A model generated the notes under the pieces. That model saw nothing but the letters and a program-made list of their open reading frames with translations, had not been told where the DNA came from and did not search any database. A stretch of DNA of 64,000 nucleotides, from the NCBI GenBank assembly GCA_019638775.1, contig JAHBTD010000003.1:124001-188000 (forward strand). Direction: 5' to 3'. The translations under genes and the position numbers were made by a program. This stretch comes from Fimbriimonadaceae bacterium. Its GTDB lineage: Bacteria; Armatimonadota; Fimbriimonadia; Fimbriimonadales; Fimbriimonadaceae. Positions 52,486-60,921 of this stretch are shown piece after piece (position 1 is the first letter of the stretch; every line of letters starts with the position of its first letter).

Positions 52486-53892
52486 ATGGAAACTGCAATC
52501 AAAACCGACTTTCATGTCGCCGACCTCGGCCTTGCCGGCTGGGGCCGAAAAGAGATCGCTATCGCCGAGACCGAAATGCCGGGGCTGATGGCGATTCGCG
52601 AAGAGTTCGCCTCCTCTCAGCCGCTCAAGGGCGCGCGCATCGCCGGGTCGCTCCACATGACGATCCAGACCGCTGTGCTCATCGAGACGCTGAACGCGCT
52701 GGGCGCAGAAGTGCGCTGGGCGTCGTGCAACATCTACTCGACGCAGGACCACGCCGCCGCCGCGATCGCGGCAGGGGGCACTCCGGTCTTTGCCTACAAG
52801 GGCGAAACCTTGGACGAGTATTGGGCCTACACCCACCGCATCTTTGAGTGGGCCGACGGCGGCACGCCGAATATGATCCTGGACGACGGCGGCGACGCCA
52901 CGCTCCTGATCCTCCTCGGCTCCAAGGCCGAGAGCAATCCGAGCGTCTTGGACAATCCGGGAAGCGAAGAAGAGGTTTGCCTTTTCAATTCGATCAAGGC
53001 CAAACTCGCCACCGACCCCACCTTCTACAGCCGCATCAAGGCGAACATCAAGGGCGTCAGCGAAGAGACGACCACCGGCGTCCACCGCCTTTATGAGCTT
53101 CAGAAGAAGGGCGAACTTCCGTTCCCGGCGTTCAACGTCAACGACTCGGTCACCAAGTCGAAGTTCGACAACCTTTACGGCTGCCGAGAGTCGCTGGTGG
53201 ACGGCATCAAGCGCGCGACCGACGTGATGGTCGCGGGCAAGATCGCGCTGGTCTGCGGCTATGGCGATGTCGGCAAGGGTTCGGCTCAGGCTCTGCGCGC
53301 GCTCAGCGCCCAGGTTTGGGTCACCGAGATCGACCCGATTTGCGCTCTGCAGGCCGCAATGGAAGGCTTCAAGGTTGTGACGATGGACTATGCTGCCGAC
53401 AAGGCTGATATCTTCGTCACCTGCACAGGCAACTACCACGTCATCGGGCATGACCACATGGCGAAGATGAAGAACAACGCCATCGTGTGCAACATCGGGC
53501 ACTTTGACAATGAGATCGACGTCGCCTCGCTGAACAAGTATCAGTGGGAGGAGATCAAGCCGCAGGTCGATCATGTCATCTTCCCCGACGGCAAGCGCAT
53601 CATCCTGCTCGCCAAGGGTCGGCTGGTCAATCTCGGTTGCGGAACGGGGCACCCCAGCTACGTGATGTCTTCGAGCTTTGCGAACCAAGTCATCGCTCAG
53701 ATCGAGCTTTGGACCAAGCGTGGCGAATACGCCCCCGGCGTGTACGTCCTGCCGAAGATTCTGGATGAGAAGGTGGCGCGGCTGCAGCTCAAGAAGCTGG
53801 ACGCTCAGCTCACCGAGCTTCGCCCCGACCAGGCGAAGTACATCGGCGTTCCGGTTGAAGGTCCGTACAAGACCGACATGTATCGGTATTGA
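52486..53892 (+). CDS. ahcY: Adenosylhomocysteinase (SAH hydrolase)
   Basis: 468 residues from ATG 52486, with AAGGA about ten bases upstream; the open frame back to 52255 runs through the riboswitch leader and is rejected. The family is clear: [30 protein letters not shown], the NAD-binding [16 protein letters not shown], and the C-terminus ending DMYRY. It splits SAH into adenosine and homocysteine, relieving inhibition of methyltransferases. Regulation by the upstream SAH riboswitch follows directly from this role. Confidence 0.97.
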   Translation: METAIKTDFHVADLGLAGWGRKEIAIAETEMPGLMAIREEFASSQPLKGARIAGSLHMTIQTAVLIETLNALGAEVRWASCNIYSTQDHAAAAIAAGGTPVFAYKGETLDEYWAYTHRIFEWADGGTPNMILDDGGDATLLILLGSKAESNPSVLDNPGSEEEVCLFNSIKAKLATDPTFYSRIKANIKGVSEETTTGVHRLYELQKKGELPFPAFNVNDSVTKSKFDNLYGCRESLVDGIKRATDVMVAGKIALVCGYGDVGKGSAQALRALSAQVWVTEIDPICALQAAMEGFKVVTMDYAADKADIFVTCTGNYHVIGHDHMAKMKNNAIVCNIGHFDNEIDVASLNKYQWEEIKPQVDHVIFPDGKRIILLAKGRLVNLGCGTGHPSYVMSSSFANQVIAQIELWTKRGEYAPGVYVLPKILDEKVARLQLKKLDAQLTELRPDQAKYIGVPVEGPYKTDMYRY

Positions 53893-53905
53893 GATTCGTT
53901 TCTAA

Positions 53906-53950
53906 GCCCCGGCTCGTCGGCTTTCTTATTGACTTGCCGGGGCATTTTTG
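53906..53950 (+). terminator. Terminator of ahcY
   Basis: GCCCCGGC (53906-53913) pairs with GCCGGGGC (53936-53943), a perfect 8-base stem with a 22-base loop, followed by ATTTTTG (53944-53950). It lies 13 bases after the ahcY stop and overlaps the 3' end of the convergent E1-like gene. Confidence 0.7.
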
Positions 53951-54672
53951 TGTGCCCCGCATGCAGGGCACTCCGGGCGGCGGCGGACGTCCACATTGCG
54001 ACTGATGCCGCTTTTCAGGTCTAAGAGCATCAGTCTGCTCGCAAGTGGGGTTTCGACCCCGAGCAGAACCTTAATCGCCTCGGATGCCTGAATCGTTCCG
54101 ATCGTTCCCACGAGCGGTCCAAGGACGCCGACTTCAGCGCAGGAGCCGCAGATCGTTCGATCCGTCCACACACAGTCGTAGCATGCGGCCCCAGGCATAT
54201 AAGTCTGAACAAATCCTGTCCATCCCACGGCACCGCCGAAGACGGCGGGCTTGCTCCGCGATATGGCGGCAAGATTGATGATGCGTCGAGCCCCCAGCGA
54301 GTCCGTGCCGTCGATTACAACGTCGCAGCTCTCAAGCAGCATTTCGGCGTTCCCTCTAGTGAGTCGATCCGGGATCGGCTCGATCTGTACGTCGGGATTC
54401 ATAGCCGCTAGCCTCTGCTGGGCTGCAACAACCTTCATGATGCCCATGTCGGAGGGGCCATAAAGCACCTGTCTGCCAAGATCAGGCTCACTGACCGAGT
54501 CGTCATCAAGCAGGGCAATCTTGCCGATCCCGGCTGCGCAAAGGTAAAGCGCGGCTGGACAGCCTAAGCCTCCGGCACCTACGATCAGAACGCTCGATCC
54601 TTGCAGCCGCGCGATGCCGCTCTCCCCGATTTCTGGCAGCTGCGAAAACCTCTGATAACGCCCCGGCTCCAC
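53926..54672 (-). CDS. ThiF/MoeB-type E1-like adenylyltransferase
   Basis: 248 residues from GTG 54672; a TTG at 54723 in the same frame would add 17 residues. The E1 Rossmann motif is VLIVGAGGLGCPAA, the ATP-binding acidic and Arg residues follow in LLDDDSVSEPDLGRQVL, and DVVIDGTDSLGARR is the conserved Asp. Zinc ligands CYDCVW and CPACG are as in MoeB, with CGSCAEVGVLGPLVGTIGTI beside them. There is no rhodanese domain. E1-like enzymes adenylate the C-terminal Gly of a ubiquitin-like protein. It diverges from a gene whose product ends in Gly-Gly, a likely substrate. Molybdopterin or thiamine synthesis genes are not nearby. Housekeeping MoeB remains the alternative. Confidence 0.88.
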   Translation of the reverse strand: MEPGRYQRFSQLPEIGESGIARLQGSSVLIVGAGGLGCPAALYLCAAGIGKIALLDDDSVSEPDLGRQVLYGPSDMGIMKVVAAQQRLAAMNPDVQIEPIPDRLTRGNAEMLLESCDVVIDGTDSLGARRIINLAAISRSKPAVFGGAVGWTGFVQTYMPGAACYDCVWTDRTICGSCAEVGVLGPLVGTIGTIQASEAIKVLLGVETPLASRLMLLDLKSGISRNVDVRRRPECPACGAHKNAPASQ

Positions 54673-54722
54673 AGAGGAAAGTATGGCGTAGAATAAGCGA
54701 ACCCGAACTCGCGAGAAAAACA

Positions 54723-55115
54723 ATGGTTCAAGTACTGATGGTCGATGAATCCACTGCCGGAGGGCGCATACAGGGGCTGACCTTGCAGATTGCCTCCCAC
54801 GAGATATCCATTAGAGATCTGATCGCACTTCGGGTACGGACGGAGATAGAGAATTACAACCGGGAGAGACCTGCCAGGTTTTACGGCCTGATCCAGCCGA
54901 CCGACGTCGAGACATTTCTGAACGGACCGAAGGAGAGAGCATACAAGCCCATCAATGCGGACAGACAGGTTCAAATCGCGCTGGATGCGTTTGAGAAACA
55001 GAGGTTTTTGGTGCTGCTGCCTGGGGGGCAGGCCCAATCGCTAGATGAGGTCGTCACGCTGCGCGATAACGACGAAGTGTCCTTCCTGCGGCTGGTTCCG
55101 CTGATCGGCGGGTAA
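54723..55115 (+). CDS. Ubiquitin-like beta-grasp protein with C-terminal Gly-Gly
   Basis: 130 residues ending DNDEVSFLRLVPLIGG followed directly by the stop. The end matches the beta-grasp C-terminus of ThiS, MoaD and ubiquitin-like modifiers, which are adenylated on the last Gly. The N-terminal half (GLTLQIASHEISIRDLIALR) fits strand, turn and helix of the fold; the middle (residues 45-95) is longer than in ThiS or MoaD (65-85 residues in total). The start diverges from the E1-like gene, and the DUF4132 gene begins three bases after the stop, so these two are cotranscribed. I infer a Ubl activated by the neighbouring E1. Whether it is a modifier or a sulfur carrier cannot be told. Confidence 0.65.
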   Translation: MVQVLMVDESTAGGRIQGLTLQIASHEISIRDLIALRVRTEIENYNRERPARFYGLIQPTDVETFLNGPKERAYKPINADRQVQIALDAFEKQRFLVLLPGGQAQSLDEVVTLRDNDEVSFLRLVPLIGG

Positions 55116-55118
55116 AGG

Positions 55119-57596
55119 ATGAGGCTGCCATTCCTTTCTAAAGCCCTGAAGGGGCAGACGGTCGATCTTTCCAAAAGCGACTATCAGGAAGAGCATCGCA
55201 TGCTGGCCTTGTATCTTGAGCAGAGCGATGCCTGGCGAAAGCAGGATGGGACCCACTTTATCTGGGGCTACGATCCATCAAGTGTGGAGGCGTCTGTGCC
55301 GATCCTCAAACGCACGAAGGAAGCTGGAGGCCGCATGATGACGGCGATCGGGGAGCGACTGGCGAATATCACGCCGATAAGCCAGCACGATTTTTTTGTT
55401 ACGCAGGGCGATCTGCCATTCCTATACTCGCTCGCGACGATGCTCTCCTGCAGACAGCCGGAGTTCACCCCGCAGCAGATTCAGCACCTCCTGATGCTTT
55501 CGATGCGCAGCCAGGCTTGTTCATGGACATTCGGCAAGGATAGCCTGACGTCGATGATCGTTGGCGCGGCCAAGCGGCAGGGGCTGACGCCCGAGATAAA
55601 AAAGGCTATCGATGCGATAATCGAAGCTTATGAAGAGGAGACCCGGCGCACACATCTCAGCAAGGAAGATCAGCGCAGTCTAGCTCGGCTCAGAGCGGTG
55701 CGCGAAAGCCAGGACCCCAACGCTCACCCACTCAACGAACCTTGGCAGGCTCCCCTGGCAACTGAAGAGACACGCTTGCTCGAGTTCATTCGCCATTGCG
55801 CGACTGCAAGCGGGAAGACGCCTTCCGAAAAGTGGAAGAAGGTTGCTGCTGGAATATTGGCGCGCTTCGAAACGAATGACCTGCTTGCTCTGTTCGAGCA
55901 GTCTCTCGCAGGCGTGCGCAAGATGGAGGTTCCCGTCGACGCGGCGCACAGCAGCATGCTGCGCGGATACTGCTGGATGATCGGGCTGATCAAAAGTCCG
56001 CGAGCCGCCTTTCTGCTTGGCGAGATGTTGCTTGCGTGCAACCATAAGCTCACAGGCTTCGGAGCCCGCTCGCAGAAGGGCTTCAGCGCCTGCGTGATCG
56101 CTTTGGAGCAGATGGGGGAAGTCTATGCCTTGGCTGAGCTTTCCAAGGCACGGGCTAAGGTCAAGACGCCGAGCCTGGCGGACCACCTGCTGAGCACACT
56201 GAACCACGCCGCAGCACAGCAGAATATCTCCCTGGAAGAGCTTGAAGAGATCATTCTTCCGACCTTTGAACTGGATGTTCCGGGCATAAAGAATCTTGGG
56301 TTTGGAGATTCGCAGGCAACTCTGGAGATCGTCGGCACCTCCGAGGTTGAGCTTCGATGGACAAAGGCAGGCAAGCCGGTGAAATCGGCTCCCGCACACG
56401 TGAAGGCCGAGTTCAAGCAAGAGCTTGCTGAGCTGACGAGGACAAAGAAGGAGATCGAATCGGCGCTTTCTGCTCAAAAGGCTCGACTTGAATCGCTCTT
56501 CATGATCGACCGGTCATGGCCCTATCCGCTCTGGCGAGAGAGGCATATCGATCATCCTCTCATGGCGAACATGACGCGGAGGCTGGTGTGGCGATTCCTC
56601 ACAGCGAAGGGTGAAGTGTTGGGTATCGCGACCGACGGCGTTCCCCTCGATATCGAGGACAAGCCGATTGAAGGCCTTGACGAAAACGCCGAAGTTCGTC
56701 TTTGGCATCCGCTCGACGCTGGGGTTTCCGCGGTCGAGGCATGGCGGGAGTACATCGTCGACCACGAGATCCGGCAGCCGTTTAAGCAGGCCCACAGGGA
56801 GGTTTATATCCTTACGGACGCCGAGCGAACGACCGGCATCTACTCAAACCGATTTGCCGCGCACGTGCTCAAGCAGCATCAATGCGCCGCGCTGATGCGC
56901 GCCCGAGGATGGAGATATCAGCTGCAGGGCTGGTTCGACTCGCAGTCGATACCGACGCTGGCTCTGCGCCAGCATGGATTGCGGGCTGAATACTTCGTCG
57001 AAGTCTCCGAAAACGACCCGGCGATGATGACGTCGGAGTCTGGCATCGCCACCTACGTCATCTCGGACCAGCTGCGGTTTCTCGATCTGGAAAACAACGC
57101 GGTCAGGCTTGATGAGATTCCGGCGAAAGTCTTTTCCGAAGTCTTGCGCGATGTCGACCTCTTTGTCGGCGTTTGCAGCGTCGGAAACGACGCGAGCTGG
57201 TTTGACCAAGGCGAGAGAATGGGCTTTGGCGCATACTGGCAATCATTCTCTTTTGGGGACCTGTCGGCTACGGCAGAGACCCGAAAGGCGATTCTGGGAA
57301 GGCTCCTTCCTCGACTGTCCCTCGCCAATGTTGCGCATATCGATGGCAGGTTCTTGGTTGTAAGGGGCAAGCGACGCACCTACAAGATTCATCTAGGCAG
57401 TTCGAACATTCTCATGGAGCCGAACGATCAGTATCTGTGTATCGTGTCGGCGCCGGACAAGGAACTGAAGACAGAGACGATCTATCTGCCTTTTGAGGGA
57501 GATCGGACGATGGCGGTTATTCTGAGCAAGGCTTTGATGCTTGCTGACGACGACAAGATCAAAGATCCGACGATCCTTAGCCAGCTTGAACGCTGA
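55119..57596 (+). CDS. DUF4132 domain protein, partner of the ubiquitin-like protein
   Basis: 825 residues. The N-terminal 450 are helical with repeat-like segments (LTSMIVGAAKRQGLTPEIKK, RGYCWMIGLIKSPRAAFLLG), then a coiled-coil-like stretch (ELTRTKKEIESALSAQKARL). The C-terminal half is DUF4132: ALMRARGWRYQLQGWFDS, DVDLFVGVCSVGNDASWFDQ, and the typical ending ADDDKIKDPTILSQ. The domain occurs in E. coli YehI and MolR; its activity is unknown. It has no signal peptide. It follows the Ubl gene after three bases (TAA AGG ATG), so translation is coupled and a stable complex or substrate relation is likely. Family length varies from about 800 to 1200 residues. Confidence 0.85.
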   Translation: MRLPFLSKALKGQTVDLSKSDYQEEHRMLALYLEQSDAWRKQDGTHFIWGYDPSSVEASVPILKRTKEAGGRMMTAIGERLANITPISQHDFFVTQGDLPFLYSLATMLSCRQPEFTPQQIQHLLMLSMRSQACSWTFGKDSLTSMIVGAAKRQGLTPEIKKAIDAIIEAYEEETRRTHLSKEDQRSLARLRAVRESQDPNAHPLNEPWQAPLATEETRLLEFIRHCATASGKTPSEKWKKVAAGILARFETNDLLALFEQSLAGVRKMEVPVDAAHSSMLRGYCWMIGLIKSPRAAFLLGEMLLACNHKLTGFGARSQKGFSACVIALEQMGEVYALAELSKARAKVKTPSLADHLLSTLNHAAAQQNISLEELEEIILPTFELDVPGIKNLGFGDSQATLEIVGTSEVELRWTKAGKPVKSAPAHVKAEFKQELAELTRTKKEIESALSAQKARLESLFMIDRSWPYPLWRERHIDHPLMANMTRRLVWRFLTAKGEVLGIATDGVPLDIEDKPIEGLDENAEVRLWHPLDAGVSAVEAWREYIVDHEIRQPFKQAHREVYILTDAERTTGIYSNRFAAHVLKQHQCAALMRARGWRYQLQGWFDSQSIPTLALRQHGLRAEYFVEVSENDPAMMTSESGIATYVISDQLRFLDLENNAVRLDEIPAKVFSEVLRDVDLFVGVCSVGNDASWFDQGERMGFGAYWQSFSFGDLSATAETRKAILGRLLPRLSLANVAHIDGRFLVVRGKRRTYKIHLGSSNILMEPNDQYLCIVSAPDKELKTETIYLPFEGDRTMAVILSKALMLADDDKIKDPTILSQLER

Positions 57597-57673
57597 CACA
57601 GCGCATTATCCACCCGTTAAGCAAGGTCTCTCTTTTCCTTCTCTTAACAATCAGGCTTCAGAATCCTGCGGTC

Positions 57674-57691
57674 GGGCCGGATATCCGGCCC
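57674..57691. repeat. Perfect 18-base palindrome GGGCCGGATATCCGGCCC
   Basis: Perfect palindrome in the 160-base gap between the DUF4132 gene and the PEP-CTERM gene, followed by CTTTCAGCCCGC. It may end DUF4132 transcription or be a REP-like unit. No T run of the usual length follows. Confidence 0.5.
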
Positions 57692-57756
57692 TTTCAGCCC
57701 GCTTGAGCTTCGGGACACCGTGCAGGGCGTGGCTTGATCTTGCAGGAAAAAGGAAG

Positions 57757-58890
57757 ATGGATAGCACCCGCGCACGCAGCTTTGCCGCTCTCGTCACTCT
57801 CACCGTCATCAGCACGACCGCTTTTGGACAGTCGGTCCGCATCGCCACCTGGAACGTCAGCAACTATTCCGGGGGGCGAGTGTCCGATATACAGAACGCG
57901 GTCTACGGCACTTTCCAGGGCCGGAGCTTCCGCCCCGATGCGATCTTGGGCGAAGAGTTTGCCAGCGTCTCCGCCGCCAACGCCTTCGTGACGGCGCTGA
58001 ATACGGCAGCCGGATCGCCGGGAGACTGGGCAGCGTCATCGGACACGGTTTTTTCGCTGTCAGGAATCAACGGCTCCAATGACAGCGTGTTCTTCTACCG
58101 CACCTCCAAGTTCAATCTGCTGAGCGCACCGATCAACGTCAGCCCCTCAGGAACCGTAGGCTCCGGCTCCAACCAGGCACCGCGTCACGCTTACCGCTGG
58201 GACCTTAAGATTCTCGGCAATGCAAACTCCAGCGAAGTTCTGGCCCTTTACGGCAACCACATGAAGGCGGGCTCAAGCTCGGCAGACCAGGCTCGAAGGC
58301 AGCCGACCGCTGATGCGATCCGCAACGATGCCAACGCGCTGCCCAGCAACTATCAGTTCCTCTACGGCGGAGACACGAACACGCAAAGCTCAAACCAGGC
58401 TCCCTATCAGACGATGGTCGGCTCTTCGGCCAACAACCGGGGACGGTTCGTCGATCCGATCCGAACGCCGGGTTCTTGGAACGGCAACTCTTCCTTCCGG
58501 TTTGTGCATACGCAAGACCCGACAGGGTCGGGCGGCATGGACGACCGGCACGATCAGATTCTGGTCGGCGGCGGGCTGGTCGATGGCGTGGGAACCGACT
58601 ATGTCGGCAACGCGAACATCGCCTATTCCACCTCTACATGGAACGACCCGAACCACTCCTACCGCGCTTGGGGCAACGACGGCACCAGCTTCAATACCAC
58701 GCTGACGGTCACCGGAAACACGATGGTCGGCGATTCGATCGCCCAGTCGCTCAAGAACACAGCTACCGGAAGCGGAGGCCACTTGCCGGTCTTCCTCGAC
58801 ATCGCCTACACTCCGGTGCCCGAGCCCGCCACGCTTGCAGTTCTGGGTGTGGGCGCGCTTGCCCTGATGCGGCGAAAGCGACGAAGCTAG
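57757..58890 (+). CDS. PEP-CTERM endonuclease/exonuclease/phosphatase-fold hydrolase
   Basis: 377 residues from ATG 57757, with AAGGAAG just upstream. A signal peptide (FAALVTLTVISTTAFGQS) leads into the EEP fold: Asn in IATWNVSNYS, Glu in AILGEEFAS, His in YGNHMKAGSS, Asp/Asn in YGGDTNTQSS, Asp in DDRHDQILV and the final His in GSGGHLPVFLDI. All expected active-site residues are present. The C-terminus is a PEP-CTERM signal: VPEPATLAVLGVGALALMRR with a basic end, so it should be cut and anchored by an exosortase, none of which is in the window. The substrate may be extracellular DNA or a phosphoester. Confidence 0.88.
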   Translation: MDSTRARSFAALVTLTVISTTAFGQSVRIATWNVSNYSGGRVSDIQNAVYGTFQGRSFRPDAILGEEFASVSAANAFVTALNTAAGSPGDWAASSDTVFSLSGINGSNDSVFFYRTSKFNLLSAPINVSPSGTVGSGSNQAPRHAYRWDLKILGNANSSEVLALYGNHMKAGSSSADQARRQPTADAIRNDANALPSNYQFLYGGDTNTQSSNQAPYQTMVGSSANNRGRFVDPIRTPGSWNGNSSFRFVHTQDPTGSGGMDDRHDQILVGGGLVDGVGTDYVGNANIAYSTSTWNDPNHSYRAWGNDGTSFNTTLTVTGNTMVGDSIAQSLKNTATGSGGHLPVFLDIAYTPVPEPATLAVLGVGALALMRRKRRS

Positions 58891-58894
58891 CGGG

Positions 58895-59301
58895 CTACAT
58901 CTCAAAGTGAGCGCTGACGCCTTCCAGGATCATCTCCCGGAAGGCGTTTTCGTCGAGGTCCCCGAACTTCTTGAACCGAAAGCAGCTCTTCCGATGCTGG
59001 CTTTCGGCTGGCGATCCTTGTACTGTTCTGCGATATATCCGTTCTCATTGCCTGCGCAGACATAGACCGAGATGTAGTTCTTGTTGCTGGCAAGTCCGAA
59101 GCGAAACCAGTCTCCCTCTCGGCCCGAGTCGTATTTGTAGTGGTAGGTTCCGTAGCCGATCATGCCGGAACGGATGTGGGGATTGAGGCCGGGGGCGAGC
59201 TCTTGGATCAGCCTGTGAATGCGTTCGATCTCAGACTTGCGCGGCTCTTCCAACCCTTCGATGTACTCTTCAGCCGTTTTCACGGCGGTATTGCCAGGCA
59301 T
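58895..59301 (-). pseudogene. DUF1801-type protein split by a frameshift
   Basis: From ATG 59301 the frame gives a normal DUF1801 start (AEEYIEGLEEPRKSEIERIH) and core (GDWFRFGLASNKNYISVYVC). Around 58988-58993 the sequence GGAAGAGC appears to lack one A (GGAAAGAGC). If it is restored, the frame reads ASIGKSCFRFKKFGDLDENA and runs to a stop at 58895-58897, the expected family C-terminus. As it stands the protein ends out of frame at 58930. This is a recent lesion or a sequencing error in a short A run. The family is small and cytoplasmic with unknown function. Confidence 0.7.
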
Positions 59302-59391
59302 AGCGAGATATTATCGCGCAAAGAGTTTTCGGGCAAGAATTGCAAGGGAGTTAGGGTTTAAATCGTTTGGTCGCGTTGTATCCTATGCACC

Positions 59392-60921
59392 ATGCGCGGC
59401 GAGGGCACCACCGAAGGCATGGCGGATGGTAAGCCGCTGGTCTCTGTGCGCGGGCTCGCGATGGCTTTCGGCGGTGTGGAGGTCCTCAAGGGCGTCGATC
59501 TTGATCTGCGGCCCGGCGAGGTCCACGCAATCACTGGCGAGAATGGGGCGGGGAAGTCCACGCTTGCCAAGCTGATCGCGGGCGTCCATCGCCCCATTAG
59601 TGGGGAAATCCTTGTCCAGGGCAAACCCGTGCGGATGGATGGGCCAAGCGCAGCCACTGCCAACGGAATCGCCCTGATCCACCAAGAGCCGCTCACTTTC
59701 CCAGATCTCACGGTCGCGGAAAACATCTTTGTCGGCAACCATCCCCGAACGGGCACGCGGCTGGTCGATTGGAAGGCGCTGAACGCCCGTGCCGAAGCGG
59801 TGATGGCGAATCTGGGTTTGAAGCTTAAGCCGACCGAGAAGGTGAAAGGGCTTTCGGTCGCGGATCAGCAGATGGTCGAGGTTGCCGCTGCGCTCACCCA
59901 CGACGCCAAGGTTCTCCTGCTCGACGAGACCACCGCTTCCCTCACCCCCAAAGAGGTCGAAGAGCTGTTCGTCATCGTACGGAGATTACGCGATCAGGGC
60001 TGTGCGCTGGCTTTTGTCAGTCACAAGCTGGAAGAGGTGTTTGCGATATGCGACCGGGTCACGGTCTTGCGCGACGGTGAGAAGGTTGGAGAAGTCATGG
60101 AGAAGGACTCCAGCCCAGCGGAGATCATCCGCATGATGGTGGGGCGGGACATCGAGCCCTCGTCGCATGCGCGAAAAGAGCCCGGCGAAACGCTTTTGGA
60201 GGTCAAGAACCTCAGTGTCCCCGGTCGGGTGAATGGGGTGAGCCTGAAGGTGCGGGAGGGTGAGGTGGTGGCATTGGCGGGGTTAGTAGGGGCGGGACGT
60301 ACCGACGTGGCCCACGCTATCGCCGGGGTTACTTCGGGAGCTTCGGGCTCAATCTCCTTGAAGGGACAAGCCCTTTCGGTCAAGAATCCTCAAGCCGCAC
60401 TCAGGCAAGGGATCGTTCTCGTCCCCGAAGACCGCCAGCACCACGGCCTTCTTCTGGCGATGGACATCGCTCAGAACGCTACGCTCCCGATTCTCAAGCG
60501 GCTTTCGTGCCTTTGGATGCGGGAGAAGGATCAGCGCACGATGGCGCAGGGATGGATCGAGCGGCTTCGCATCGCCTGCATCGGACCGATGCAGCCCGTG
60601 CGCGAGCTAAGCGGCGGCAATCAGCAGAAGGTGGTCCTTGCCAAATCGCTCCTTTGCGAGCCGAAGATTCTGATCGTCGATGAGCCAACGCGCGGGGTGG
60701 ATGTGGGAGCCAAAGCCGAAGTCCACCGACTCTTGCGCGAGCTTGCCGACCAGGGCCTTGGTGTGCTGATGATCTCTTCCGACCTGCCCGAAGTCTTGGC
60801 GGTCGCTGACCGGGTGCTGGTGATGCGAGCTGGGCAGATCGTGGCGGAGATGGACCGCAATGAAGCAAGCGAGGAGAGCATCATGTTTGCGGCTGCCGGG
60901 GAGACCGTTCATGCGGGCTAA
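59392..60921 (+). CDS. rhaT: Rhamnose-type sugar ABC transporter, double ATPase subunit
   Basis: 509 residues with two ABC domains, as in RbsA/MglA. First Walker A: GENGAGKSTLAKLI, signature LSVADQQMVEVAAAL, Walker B VLLLDETTAS. The second Walker A is degenerate (ALAGLVGAGRTDVAHAI), with signature ELSGGNQQKVVLAK and Walker B ILIVDEPTRGVDV. The gene opens the four-gene operon; gene order and the binding protein match the rhaT-P-Q-S arrangement known for rhamnose uptake. An ATG 27 bases downstream (MADGKPLVSV) is an alternative start. The permease gene overlaps its last 11 bases. Confidence 0.85.
   Translation: MRGEGTTEGMADGKPLVSVRGLAMAFGGVEVLKGVDLDLRPGEVHAITGENGAGKSTLAKLIAGVHRPISGEILVQGKPVRMDGPSAATANGIALIHQEPLTFPDLTVAENIFVGNHPRTGTRLVDWKALNARAEAVMANLGLKLKPTEKVKGLSVADQQMVEVAAALTHDAKVLLLDETTASLTPKEVEELFVIVRRLRDQGCALAFVSHKLEEVFAICDRVTVLRDGEKVGEVMEKDSSPAEIIRMMVGRDIEPSSHARKEPGETLLEVKNLSVPGRVNGVSLKVREGEVVALAGLVGAGRTDVAHAIAGVTSGASGSISLKGQALSVKNPQAALRQGIVLVPEDRQHHGLLLAMDIAQNATLPILKRLSCLWMREKDQRTMAQGWIERLRIACIGPMQPVRELSGGNQQKVVLAKSLLCEPKILIVDEPTRGVDVGAKAEVHRLLRELADQGLGVLMISSDLPEVLAVADRVLVMRAGQIVAEMDRNEASEESIMFAAAGETVHAG

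Noticed and set aside
51901-53688. 595-codon open frame antisense to DinB and ahcY
   Set aside because: Arises from GC-rich third positions of ahcY; ahcY has unmistakable family motifs and the antisense product has no recognisable domain.
53926-54672. E1-like gene as plain housekeeping MoeB
   Set aside because: Not fully excluded, but there are no molybdopterin genes nearby and a Gly-Gly protein lies directly opposite, so the Ubl system is preferred as the working idea.
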